The notes beneath the pieces are model-generated. The model saw only the letters and a program-made list of their open reading frames with translations, searched no databases and was not told where the DNA came from. The translations under genes were made by a program, and so were the position numbers. This document shows positions 1-7,470 of a DNA stretch of 64,000 nt, one piece after another; within the stretch, counting starts at the first letter, position 1; each line of letters opens with the position of its first letter. Origin of the DNA: Pseudomonas maumuensis (lineage in GTDB: Bacteria > Pseudomonadota > Gammaproteobacteria > Pseudomonadales > Pseudomonadaceae); NCBI RefSeq assembly GCF_019139675.1, contig NZ_CP077077.1:2914001-2978000 (forward strand), written 5' to 3'.

Positions 1-1
1 C

Positions 2-46
2 GGCGTCTGGCACGCCGAGAAGCGGACTGAGCAATCATGCGCATAG
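2..46 (+). CDS. 3' end of an upstream gene, partial
   Basis: The first bases are open on the + strand and run to a TAG inside the start region of the amine oxidase gene. Third positions in this frame are almost all G or C, as in neighbouring genes, and a short overlap with the next start would fit an operon. A second frame also closes with TGA at 28-30, so the frame is not certain. In relatives of this light-inducible cluster an SDR gene often sits here, but nothing visible in these few codons proves it. Confidence 0.25.
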   Translation, partial: GVWHAEKRTEQSCA

Positions 47-1284
47 CCATCATCGGCAGCGGCATCGCAGGCCTGACCTGCGCTTACCTGCTGTCACGCA
101 AGCACGAGGTGACGGTTTTCGAAGCCGCCGGCTGGATCGGTGGCCACACCCACACCATCGACGTGGTCTGGCGTGGCGAGCGCCATGCCATCGACACGGG
201 GTTCATCGTCTTCAACGACTGGACCTATCCCCATTTCATCCGCTTGCTTGAACAACTCGGGGTTGCCTCGCAGCCGACGCAAATGAGTTTCTCCGTGCAT
301 GACCCGCGCAGTGGCCTGGAATACAACGGGCACGACCTGAACACATTGTTCGCCCAGCGCCGCAATCTCCTGTCGCCAGGCTTCTGGGGCATGCTGCGCG
401 ATATCCTGCGCTTCAACCGACAGGCCCTCGCCGACCTGGAACAACAGCGTATCGACGCCACCACCACCTTGGGCGCGTATCTTCACGAGCGCGGTTACGG
501 CCTGCGGTTCATCGAGCATTACATCGTGCCCATGGGCTCGGCGATCTGGTCGATGTCCCGTGCCGACATGCACAGCTTCCCGCTGGCGTTCTTCGTGCGC
601 TTCTGCCGCAACCATGGCTTGCTCTCGGTGAACCAGCGCCCGCAGTGGCGTGTGGTCGAGGGCGGCTCGCGCAGCTATGTCGCCCCGCTTTGCCGAACCT
701 TCGCCGAGCGTATCCGCCTCGACTGCAGGGTGCAGCGGGTCGGTCGCGACGAAGGCGGTGTCACCCTGTCCAGCGACGCCGGCACCGAGCGCTTCGACAA
801 CGTGGTGTTCGCCTGCCACAGCGACCAGGCTCTGGCCCTGCTGGAAGCCCCGAGCGTGCAGGAGCGTGCGGTGCTGGGCGCCATCGGCTATGCCGACAAC
901 GACGTGGTGCTGCACACCGACACCCGCCTGCTGCCACGCCGCCGCAACGCCTGGGCCAGCTGGAACTACCGGCTGGGCGGCTCCGAGCAGGCGCCGGCCG
1001 CGGTGACCTACAACATGAACATCCTGCAGGGTCTCCAGGCAGCGACGACCTTCTGCGTCAGCCTGAACCAGACCGCGCTGATCGACCCTGCGCAGATCCT
1101 CGCCCGCTTCAGCTACGCCCACCCGCAGTACAGCCTGGCGGCATCCGCCGCGCAGGCCCGGCAAACACAACTGCAAGGCCAGCAGCACAGCTACTTCTGC
1201 GGCGCCTACTGGGGCAACGGCTTCCATGAGGATGGTGTCGTCAGTGCGTTGCAGGTGGCCAGGCACTTTGGAGAACAGCTGTGA
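37..1284 (+). CDS. FAD-dependent amine-oxidase-like oxidoreductase
   Basis: This 415-residue flavoprotein belongs to the amine oxidase / phytoene-desaturase-like NAD(P)-binding superfamily. The N-terminus carries the dinucleotide-binding loop (G7, G9, G12) followed by the acidic residue that binds the ADP ribose, then a GGHTHT-type stretch typical of this clade. There is no signal peptide, so it should be cytoplasmic. The stop codon overlaps the GTG start of the DUF1365 gene, and a Cfa-type methyltransferase follows, so the three are translationally coupled. That trio is conserved in light- or singlet-oxygen-induced clusters of proteobacteria, where it is linked to modification of unsaturated membrane acyl chains. 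The substrate is not established from sequence; an oxidation or desaturation of a phospholipid acyl chain is the most likely job. Confidence 0.85.
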   Translation: MRIAIIGSGIAGLTCAYLLSRKHEVTVFEAAGWIGGHTHTIDVVWRGERHAIDTGFIVFNDWTYPHFIRLLEQLGVASQPTQMSFSVHDPRSGLEYNGHDLNTLFAQRRNLLSPGFWGMLRDILRFNRQALADLEQQRIDATTTLGAYLHERGYGLRFIEHYIVPMGSAIWSMSRADMHSFPLAFFVRFCRNHGLLSVNQRPQWRVVEGGSRSYVAPLCRTFAERIRLDCRVQRVGRDEGGVTLSSDAGTERFDNVVFACHSDQALALLEAPSVQERAVLGAIGYADNDVVLHTDTRLLPRRRNAWASWNYRLGGSEQAPAAVTYNMNILQGLQAATTFCVSLNQTALIDPAQILARFSYAHPQYSLAASAAQARQTQLQGQQHSYFCGAYWGNGFHEDGVVSALQVARHFGEQL

Positions 1285-2090
1285 ACAGCGGCCTGTGCCT
1301 GGGCTGGCTCAGTCATCGGCGCCTGAGCCCAAGGCCTCATGCCTTCCGTTACCGGATCGGCCTGTTCTACCTGGATCTGGACGAGCAGGCCTGGCTGATG
1401 GGCCTGTCGCGCTGGTTGGGACGTTGGCGCCTGGCCCCGCTGTGCTGGCGCGAAACCGACTACCTGCCGACCCTCACCCGCCAAGGTCAGTCGCTGGCCC
1501 AGGCCGCACGCCTGCTGGTGAGCCAGGCCACGGGGCAAATGCCCGACGGGCCGGTACGCCTGCTGGCCCAGCTGCGCTGCTGGGGGCTGTCGTTCAATCC
1601 GGTGAGCTTCTATTTCTGCCATGACCGCGACGGGCACCTGGCGGCGATCCTGCTGGAGGTGCGCAATACCCCGTGGCGTCAGCGTTTCCACTACGTGCTG
1701 CCGACGCACGGCGATCAGGCGAAAACGTTCGCCATGGCCAAGCGCTTTCATGTGTCGCCGTTCATGCCCTTGGACATGGACTATCGCTTGCGCTTTCACC
1801 TGGACCCGGCGCAGGTACGCATCCACATGGAGAACTGGCAAGGCGGCCAGAAAGTGTTCGAGGCCGACCTGGCCCTGAAGCGCCGACCGCTGGATCGCAA
1901 AGCCGTGCATGGCTACATCCTGGCCTTTCCCTGGATGAGCCTGCGCACCGTTACGGCCATCTACTGGCAAGCCCTGTGCCTGTTCGTCAAACGCATGCCC
2001 ATCCACGACCACACCGCCAGCCGGGACGACCTGGCGCTCGGCCACCCCTGCGAGGACCCCGATCATGTCCGATCCGACCCTGAGCGTTAG
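1281..2090 (+). CDS. DUF1365 family protein
   Basis: This 269-residue protein has the DUF1365 pattern: an N-terminal LSHRRLSPRPHAFRYR segment, a central FNPVSFYFCHD segment and a VSPFMPLDMDYRLR segment. The GTG start at 1281 overlaps the previous stop and is preceded by GGAG eight bases upstream, which supports it over later starts. DUF1365 proteins almost always sit beside the amine-oxidase-like flavoprotein and a Cfa-type methyltransferase, as here. Their biochemical role is unknown; lipid or acyl-chain modification is inferred from context. No transmembrane segment or signal peptide is obvious. Confidence 0.85.
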   Translation: MNSGLCLGWLSHRRLSPRPHAFRYRIGLFYLDLDEQAWLMGLSRWLGRWRLAPLCWRETDYLPTLTRQGQSLAQAARLLVSQATGQMPDGPVRLLAQLRCWGLSFNPVSFYFCHDRDGHLAAILLEVRNTPWRQRFHYVLPTHGDQAKTFAMAKRFHVSPFMPLDMDYRLRFHLDPAQVRIHMENWQGGQKVFEADLALKRRPLDRKAVHGYILAFPWMSLRTVTAIYWQALCLFVKRMPIHDHTASRDDLALGHPCEDPDHVRSDPER

Positions 2091-3324
2091 CAAGTCCACG
2101 GGCCTGGCGCCGTTGCTTGGCGGCTTGGCGCGCAACGCCGTGCTCGCCCAGCTGGGCAAGCTGCGCCATGGCCATTTGCGGCTGCTCTGCCATGGTCGGC
2201 AGTGGGCGTTCGGCGATCCCGGCAGCGCGCTGCAGGCCGAGGTGGAGATTCTCGAGGACGCCGCCTGGAGCCTGATCGCCGGCAATGGTTCGGTCGGTGC
2301 GGGCGAAGCCTACATCCATGGTTACTGGCGCAGCCCGGACCTGGCGTTGGTCACCCGCCTGTTCGTGGCCAACCTCGATGTGCTCGACGCCCTCGAGGGC
2401 GGCCTGGCGCGCCTGGGCCGCCCTGCCCTACGGCTGCTGCACCGGCTGAACCGCAACAACCGGCGCGGCGCCCGGCGCAACATCCTGGCCCATTACGACC
2501 TGGGCAATACCCTGTTCGAGCAACTGCTGGACCCGACCATGATGTATTCGGCCGCGCAGTTCGAGTACCCCGGGCAATCGTTGGAGCAGGCTCAGCGGCG
2601 CAAGCTGGAGCGGATCTGCCAGAAGCTCGAGCTCAGTGCGCAGGATCACCTGCTGGAGATCGGCTGCGGCTGGGGCAGCCTGGCGATCCACGCGGCCACC
2701 TGCTATGGCTGCCGGGTGACCACCACGACCCTGTCGCAGGCGCAGTACACCTACACCCTGCAACGGGTGAAGGCCCTTGGGCTGGAGCAGCGGGTAACGG
2801 TGTTGTGCGATGACTACCGCGACCTGACCGGGACTTTCGACAAGCTGGTCTCCATCGAGATGATCGAAGCCGTGGGCCACCGCTACCTGCCGGTGTACTT
2901 CCGCCAGTGCGCGTCACTGCTCAAGCCCGACGGGCTGATGCTGCTGCAGGCCATCACCATCCGTGACCAGCGCTACGCCCAGGCGCGGCGTTCGGTGGAC
3001 TTTATCCAGCGCTACATCTTCCCCGGCGGCGCCTTGCCCTCGCTGAGCGTGCTGCTGGACACCGCCAGCCATCGCACCGCGCTCAACCTCGTACACTTGG
3101 AGGACTTCGGCGTCGACTATGCCCTGACCCTGCGACATTGGCGCGACAACCTGCGCCAGGCGCGCACCACACTGGCAGCGCTGGGTTATGACGAGGCTTT
3201 TCAGCGACTGTGGGAGTTTTACCTGTGCTACTGCCAGGGGGGGTTCGAAGAGCGGGCCATTGGCGTGGCGCAACTGCTGTGGGCGGCGCCCCAGGCGCGG
3301 CGGGCGCCGTTGCCCGGGCACTGA
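2065..3324 (+). CDS. Cyclopropane-fatty-acid-synthase-family SAM methyltransferase
   Basis: This 419-residue protein has a Cfa architecture: an N-terminal lipid-binding region, a YDLGN segment near residue 145, the SAM-binding loop EIGCGWGS near 197-205 and a C-terminal YIFPGGALPS block. It should methylenate or methylate unsaturated phospholipid acyl chains at the inner membrane using S-adenosylmethionine. By eye, two positions that bind bicarbonate in E. coli Cfa look changed: the YSCA cysteine reads YSAA, and the histidine of the LLHTI segment reads LLQAI. The acidic SIEMIEAVG residue is kept. That marks a diverged paralogue, of the kind found with DUF1365 and the flavoprotein, and leaves open a product other than a cyclopropane. 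The start overlaps DUF1365 by 26 bp and has GAGG upstream. Confidence 0.85.
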   Translation: MSDPTLSVSKSTGLAPLLGGLARNAVLAQLGKLRHGHLRLLCHGRQWAFGDPGSALQAEVEILEDAAWSLIAGNGSVGAGEAYIHGYWRSPDLALVTRLFVANLDVLDALEGGLARLGRPALRLLHRLNRNNRRGARRNILAHYDLGNTLFEQLLDPTMMYSAAQFEYPGQSLEQAQRRKLERICQKLELSAQDHLLEIGCGWGSLAIHAATCYGCRVTTTTLSQAQYTYTLQRVKALGLEQRVTVLCDDYRDLTGTFDKLVSIEMIEAVGHRYLPVYFRQCASLLKPDGLMLLQAITIRDQRYAQARRSVDFIQRYIFPGGALPSLSVLLDTASHRTALNLVHLEDFGVDYALTLRHWRDNLRQARTTLAALGYDEAFQRLWEFYLCYCQGGFEERAIGVAQLLWAAPQARRAPLPGH

Positions 3325-3326
3325 CG

Positions 3327-3815
3327 ATGCCCGCCCGCTGGCTGATCGCCAATGCGCTGTGGTTGCAGGTCGGCTGGTGGGCCTGCGTGCTGGGTGCAAC
3401 GACCCCCTGGCTATTGCTGCTGGTGCCGCTGGGCCTGGCCATGCATTTGAAACTGTGCCCTGCCCGCAACACCGAAGTCAGAACACTGTTACGCGTGACC
3501 TTGGTCGGTTGCATGTTGGACGGCCTGCTGGGGGCGATAGGGTTGTTTCGTTTCGAGGCTTGGCCACTGCCCTTGTGGCTGGCGTTGCTGTGGCTGGTGC
3601 TGGCCAGCGGCTTGCGCCACAGCCTGGCCTGGGCGGGGCGGCCGTTCTGGCGCGGTGCGGCAGTTGGCGCGCTGGGTGGCCCGCTGGCGTACGTGGGCGG
3701 TGCCAGGCTGGCCGATGTCGCCTTGCCGCTGGGGCCTGTGGTGACAGGCTGGCTGCTGGTGCCGGTCTGGGCACTGGCACTGCCCTTGCTGGTACGCCTC
3801 GCGCTGCGACGTTGA
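3327..3815 (+). CDS. DUF2878 integral membrane protein
   Basis: This 162-residue, very hydrophobic protein has about five or six membrane segments. The ATG two bases after the cfa stop fits the operon and begins at the first membrane helix (ARWLIANALWLQVGWW). A longer frame extends upstream into cfa but would add a non-membrane tail inside another gene, so it was rejected. The pattern matches DUF2878, a family of inner-membrane proteins repeatedly found in this Cfa/DUF1365 cluster. Its function is unknown. The next gene converges on it after 12 bp. Confidence 0.75.
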   Translation: MPARWLIANALWLQVGWWACVLGATTPWLLLLVPLGLAMHLKLCPARNTEVRTLLRVTLVGCMLDGLLGAIGLFRFEAWPLPLWLALLWLVLASGLRHSLAWAGRPFWRGAAVGALGGPLAYVGGARLADVALPLGPVVTGWLLVPVWALALPLLVRLALRR

Positions 3816-3827
3816 AAGTATCCGGAA

Positions 3828-4364
3828 TCAGGGCGTGCCCGCCGGCAGGCGGCGGAAAAACAGGGTGATCTGGCCGATCTCCACGCCCAGCTTGCTCATG
3901 CGCGAGCGGTTGATCAGGGTGTCGTCGTCCATCAGGTACATCCAGTCGTCCAGGTCTACCTGCCAGTGCCGCCCGTCGACAGGCAGGTCCAGTTGGTAAC
4001 GCCAGCGCAGCGCATTGCCGGCCACTTCGCCACGGGCCTCGCCGATCACGTCGCCAGCGGTGCCACGCCAGCGATCAGGGCCCTCGGGGACCAGCGTCCA
4101 GGTGCGCTGCTGGCGGGTACCGTCGCTGTAGAGAAATTGCTCGTCGAGGATCAGTCGATCGCCGTCGCGGCGGCTGTCGATACGCACATGGAAACGCTTC
4201 ACTACCTCCCCGGAACGCTTCTGGAACATGCCCCAGGCCTGCACCGGGCGCGAAAAGAAGGCCGCCAGGTCCAGCTTGGGTTGCTCGCCGGCGTAGTGCT
4301 CGACGCCGACGTTGCCGCAGCTGCCCAGCAACAGGCACCCGGCCAACAACAATGCTTTGTACAT
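3828..4364 (-). CDS. DUF3833 family lipoprotein
   Basis: This 178-residue protein starts with a short hydrophobic signal and a lipobox ending in LGSC, so a lipidated, membrane-anchored periplasmic protein is expected. The body has the DUF3833 pattern, including the FFSRPVQAWGMFQKRSG segment and a C-terminal YLMDDDTLINRSRMSK segment, in a lipocalin-like beta-rich arrangement. It lies two bases downstream of the chalcone-isomerase-like gene, so the two form one - strand operon driven from the TGTACA array. DUF3833 proteins recur in this cluster; a role in handling a modified lipid is an inference. Confidence 0.8.
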   Translation of the reverse strand: MYKALLLAGCLLLGSCGNVGVEHYAGEQPKLDLAAFFSRPVQAWGMFQKRSGEVVKRFHVRIDSRRDGDRLILDEQFLYSDGTRQQRTWTLVPEGPDRWRGTAGDVIGEARGEVAGNALRWRYQLDLPVDGRHWQVDLDDWMYLMDDDTLINRSRMSKLGVEIGQITLFFRRLPAGTP

Positions 4365-4366
4365 GT

Positions 4367-4906
4367 TCAGTGTCCTCGATCGTTGCCGGCCAGGCCGAGC
4401 AGGCGCTGACGCAGTTGCGGATCCCGAGCCCGCGGGTCCAGCCAGATGGCGAAGAAGGCCTGGGCAAAAGCCACGTCGGCCACTTCATGGCGCAGCCGGC
4501 CATCGATGTAGAAGCGGCAGCCCTTTTGCGGGAGATACACCCCCGTGATGCGCATACCGGGACGCACATCCACGAATGCCGCTTGCATCTCACGGGACCA
4601 TGCGTCGAGCTGTTGCGCCGTGACGCTGCCGGCGCCAAGACGGCGCATCTCTTCCACGCTGGCCTTGACCAGCGTTTTACGGGACAACGACCGGTGGTAG
4701 GTCAGCTCCAGGGCGAATGGCCGACTCCAGTCCAGCACCGGTCCGTCGGCCCACAGACGGGCGCTGTACAGGCGCAGGCCGAACCAGGTGAACTCGCCTT
4801 CACCCAGCCGTTGCGCCGCCGGAAGCGTGGCTCGCCAGTCCGCGCTGACCGAGGTAAGCGACATCAGCAGCAGGCAGAGGCAGGTCAATCGTCCGGTGGA
4901 AACCAT
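4367..4906 (-). CDS. Chalcone-isomerase-like periplasmic protein
   Basis: The chosen start gives 179 residues beginning MVSTGRL with a clear signal peptide (LTCLCLLLMSLTSVSA) that cleaves before DWRATLP. An upstream in-frame ATG adds 11 residues but lies inside the TGTACA operator array, so it is less likely. The mature protein has the chalcone isomerase-like fold pattern: FTWFGLRLYSARLW, then LELTYHRSLSRKTLV, then a C-terminal GCRFYIDGRLRHEV segment. Bacterial relatives are not flavonoid enzymes; fatty-acid binding is the usual suggestion for this fold. It is divergent from the SDR gene and co-transcribed with the DUF3833 lipoprotein. Confidence 0.8.
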   Translation of the reverse strand: MVSTGRLTCLCLLLMSLTSVSADWRATLPAAQRLGEGEFTWFGLRLYSARLWADGPVLDWSRPFALELTYHRSLSRKTLVKASVEEMRRLGAGSVTAQQLDAWSREMQAAFVDVRPGMRITGVYLPQKGCRFYIDGRLRHEVADVAFAQAFFAIWLDPRARDPQLRQRLLGLAGNDRGH

Positions 4907-4914
4907 GACAAACC

Positions 4915-4977
4915 TGTACAGAAAACAAATTTTGTACAAGATTATGGTTTTGTACAGATAAATTCCAATGCTGTATA
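4915..4977. promoter_or_regulatory. LitR/PplR-type operator array between divergent genes
   Basis: Three exact TGTACA copies lie at 4915-4920, 4933-4938 and 4951-4956, each pair separated by 12 bases. A TGTATA follows at 4972-4977 after a 15-base gap. Light-responsive MerR-family LitR/PplR regulators of P. putida are described, from memory, as using a T(G/A)TACA-N12-TGTACA element. For the SDR gene, TTGTAC at 4950-4955 and TGTATA at 4972-4977 are 16 bases apart and can serve as -35 and -10 boxes. On the other strand TTGGAA and CATAAT, also 16 apart, could drive the chalcone-isomerase-like gene. Binding by LitR is inferred; no litR gene is in the window. Confidence 0.7.
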
Positions 4978-5018
4978 GAAATTAAGGGCAGCTCGATTCA
5001 TACCAGGGAGCACCTCGG

Positions 5019-5789
5019 ATGAGCCTCATCACCAACCTGCACAGCCCCGCAAACGTGCTGGTCTGCGGCGCCAGCCAAGGCATCGGCCTAGCCCTGTGCG
5101 AACAACTGCTGCCACGCGAAGACGTGGGCCTGCTGATCGCCGTGTCGCGCCAGGCAACCCGTAGCCCCCTGCTCGATACTCTGGCCCTGACACATGGCCA
5201 CAGGTTGATGCGCATCGACTGCGATGCTCGGGATGAACAGGCATTGCAAGCACTGGCAGCGCAGGTCCAGGCCAGCTGTGCGCAGTTGAACCTGGTCATC
5301 AGTACTCTCGGCGTGCTCCACGAGCCTCCGGTACGCGCCGAGAAGTCGCTGGCGCAACTGGACATGGCAGGGTTGCAAGCCAGCTTCGTCAGCAACTGCT
5401 TCGCCCCTATCCTGCTGCTCAAGCACCTGCTGCCATTGCTGCGCCAGCAACCGGTCACCTTCGCCGCCCTGTCGGCCCGGGTCGGCTCGATCGGCGACAA
5501 CCACCTTGGCGGCTGGTACAGCTACCGCGCCAGCAAGGCCGCGCTCAACCAGCTGTTGCGCACGGCCAGCATCGAACTCAAACGGCTCAATCCCGCGTCG
5601 ACAGTCCTTGCCTTGCACCCCGGGACCACTGACACCCAGCTCTCGCGCCCCTTCCAGGGCAATGTGCCAATCGAAAAGCTGTTCTCGCCAGCGTTTGCCG
5701 CCCGTTGCATCCTCGAACTTGTCGGCCAGCACGGACCATCGCAGACCGGTACCTTCTGGGCCTGGGATGGCAGGCCGATTCCCTGGTGA
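5019..5789 (+). CDS. SDR-family NAD(P)-dependent oxidoreductase
   Basis: This 256-residue protein is a classical short-chain dehydrogenase with the cofactor loop GASQGIG (17-23), catalytic S152 and the YxxxK pair Y169/K173. The sequence resembles the CsgA/sniffer-like branch. It is a soluble oxidoreductase; the substrate is unknown, but a carbonyl or aldehyde derived from oxidised lipid would fit its neighbours. A GGGAG element lies eight bases before the ATG. The leader is short and begins just after the TGTACA array, so it should respond to the same regulator as the divergent operon. It converges on the quinol-monooxygenase-like gene. Confidence 0.88.
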   Translation: MSLITNLHSPANVLVCGASQGIGLALCEQLLPREDVGLLIAVSRQATRSPLLDTLALTHGHRLMRIDCDARDEQALQALAAQVQASCAQLNLVISTLGVLHEPPVRAEKSLAQLDMAGLQASFVSNCFAPILLLKHLLPLLRQQPVTFAALSARVGSIGDNHLGGWYSYRASKAALNQLLRTASIELKRLNPASTVLALHPGTTDTQLSRPFQGNVPIEKLFSPAFAARCILELVGQHGPSQTGTFWAWDGRPIPW

Positions 5790-5801
5790 CTCGCAGGCTT
5801 G

Positions 5802-6128
5802 TCAGGGATGGGGCGCAACGACGCTGGACACTGGGTCAAGGAAGATCAGTTGCAACGGCTCCGCCAGCAGCCGGTCAGCCTGCTCGGCAAAACGTTGAAA
5901 GTGTTCGGTGGCCAGGTGGGTGTCCAGGGCCTGTTGATGGTCGAACGCTTCACGCATGTAAAACGTCCCGGGCTCATCGCTGCGCTCGAACAACATGTAA
6001 TCACGGTTGCCGGGCTCGGCCCGGGTCGGCTCGATCAGGGCCAGCAAGGCCTCTTTCAGGGCTCCCGCCTGGCCTGGCTTGGCCTTGAGGATGGCAAGGG
6101 AAACGAGGGGATGGTCTTGTTTGTTCAC
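5802..6128 (-). CDS. Antibiotic-biosynthesis-monooxygenase (YgiN-like) family protein
   Basis: This 108-residue protein has the ABM / dimeric alpha-beta-barrel pattern: an N-terminal LVSLAILKAKPGQ strand-helix, then PGNRDYMLFERSDEPGTFYMREAF, then a HLATEHFQRF helix. Family members are small homodimeric heme- or quinol-handling monooxygenases, such as YgiN. The start codon is GTG with AGGAG upstream at normal distance. It sits alone between two convergent or downstream genes, and the substrate cannot be deduced. Confidence 0.8.
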   Translation of the reverse strand: MNKQDHPLVSLAILKAKPGQAGALKEALLALIEPTRAEPGNRDYMLFERSDEPGTFYMREAFDHQQALDTHLATEHFQRFAEQADRLLAEPLQLIFLDPVSSVVAPHP

Positions 6129-6236
6129 ATCAAGCTCCTGGTCAGTTGATTGCCAGCCAGTCTGGCGTGCCCGGCGCTTGGGAAAAACCGGCGATGCGCG
6201 TGAACACTTTCACCGATGGAGTGAAAATCAGGACAA

Positions 6237-6845
6237 TCAAAGCAGGCGACGGATCTCAGATACCAACGCCCTTGTCGCCTCTTCAAGCGTTCCTTCGTTA
6301 CGACACAAAACCCACCCTTGATCGGCAACCACTCGCTCGAACGCTTCGGTGCATGCGACATGCTCCTCCAGCGCGTGCATCACCGTGCTGCTCAACCCCC
6401 GCGACCGTGCTGCTGCCCTGTTCCACGAGACTTCAGGGTCGGTAACAACACCCACATGCAGGTCCGGCACCCGCACGTTGCGTTCGATGTTCAACCGCAG
6501 GATCTCGGCAAACGGCACCAGCCGGCGAAACGCCGCATCGGACGGGTACCAGCGATCGATCAGGATGATGCTGTCCGTCGGCTGCTTGGCCAGCACGTGC
6601 CGGGAAATCCAGGCACGGCTGTCCGCCAGGCGCTCACAAACCTTCAATTCCAGGTCTCGGCAGGGTTGCCTGACGAACTGGTTGACCAGGGCCATGGTTT
6701 CGCCCCGGTAGGGATCGCTTTTCTTCTCGCAGATGCGGATCACCTTCCTGTTGTCCGCCCTCAGCGCTTGGGTGACGGCTTCCAGCAGCGTGGTCTTGCC
6801 GGTGCCCTTGGGCCCATCCAGCGAAATGAACAACGAACGACTCAT
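6237..6845 (-). CDS. Thymidylate-kinase-like P-loop kinase
   Basis: This 202-residue protein opens with a Walker A loop GPKGTGKT (11-18) and has the DRW motif in ILIDRWYPSDAAFRR, matching the DRY/DRW motif of thymidylate-kinase-like enzymes. The canonical Tmk TYR and lid motifs are not evident, so this looks like a diverged nucleoside or nucleotide kinase rather than the housekeeping enzyme. It should be cytoplasmic. It stands between a 108-bp gap and a lipoprotein gene with no clear functional partner. The ribosome site before the ATG is weak. Confidence 0.7.
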   Translation of the reverse strand: MSRSLFISLDGPKGTGKTTLLEAVTQALRADNRKVIRICEKKSDPYRGETMALVNQFVRQPCRDLELKVCERLADSRAWISRHVLAKQPTDSIILIDRWYPSDAAFRRLVPFAEILRLNIERNVRVPDLHVGVVTDPEVSWNRAAARSRGLSSTVMHALEEHVACTEAFERVVADQGWVLCRNEGTLEEATRALVSEIRRLL

Positions 6846-6897
6846 GCTTCACACAACGATTGAATTCCTTTACGAACAGTCAATGAACCGGGCTCGG

Positions 6898-7320
6898 TCA
6901 CATCAGACAGTAGAACTCACTGACCTCTGCGACGATTTCCCGGGCGGCATTGTACAGCCTCGCCTCGGGTGTCAGGGCCATGGAGCGGGCTTCGAGCACG
7001 TAGCGCTGACCGGCCTGGAAATGGGCGTAGTCGAGGGTGAGGTAGCACTGGCGGACGGTGGTTCCACCCATCATGCTCATCCCGCCTCCGCCGTTCGTTT
7101 CGTAATCGAAGCGCACCACCAGTTCGTGGCTGCCGGGGCTGACCTGGAAGAAACGGCCCTCGGCCAGGCGCTGATTGTCCAGCCGTTCGGCCAGCAGGAC
7201 GCGATCGTTGGGGAATGGCAGCGAGAGGTCGACCCAGGCCATCTGCGGGTTGGCGGCTGGCATAGGGGCTTGGCAGCCGGGGATGGCGGTGATCAGCAAC
7301 AGCAGTATCAGCCGACGCAT
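6898..7320 (-). CDS. PA0061/PA0062-type lipoprotein
   Basis: This 140-residue protein has a hydrophobic signal and a lipobox ending in PGC at residue 16, so it should be a lipid-anchored envelope protein. The remainder contains the VSPGSHELVVRFDY segment and a late FQAGQRYVLEARSM segment, a pattern used in small Pseudomonas lipoproteins of the PA0061/PA0062 type. A strong AAGGAG lies eight bases before the ATG. The function is unknown. It ends just upstream of the kinase gene. Confidence 0.7.
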   Translation of the reverse strand: MRRLILLLLITAIPGCQAPMPAANPQMAWVDLSLPFPNDRVLLAERLDNQRLAEGRFFQVSPGSHELVVRFDYETNGGGGMSMMGGTTVRQCYLTLDYAHFQAGQRYVLEARSMALTPEARLYNAAREIVAEVSEFYCLM

Positions 7321-7403
7321 GATGGCGGCTCCTTCGGGGCATGGATCAAGGATAGCGCTGGGGCCTTCAGAGGGGTAAGCAGGTCGTCGTGTATGCGGGG
7401 GAT

Positions 7404-7443
7404 AAAACTCAGGCCCGCCGGGTTGAACCCGGACAGGCCTGAG
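7404..7443 (-). terminator. Rho-independent terminator after pipA
   Basis: On the - strand, arms of eight bases (7408-7415 and 7436-7443) enclose a second perfect CCGGG/CCCGG hairpin. The structure is followed by four T residues at 7404-7407. It lies 28 bp past the pipA stop and should end that single-gene transcript. Confidence 0.85.
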
Positions 7444-7470
7444 GAAGGGAAACTGTCGGCCGCCGAGCGG

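Noticed and set aside
6237..6845. The essential thymidylate kinase Tmk
   Set aside because: The P-loop and DRW motif fit the superfamily, but the context is not that of tmk (holB neighbours) and other Tmk motifs are not visible.
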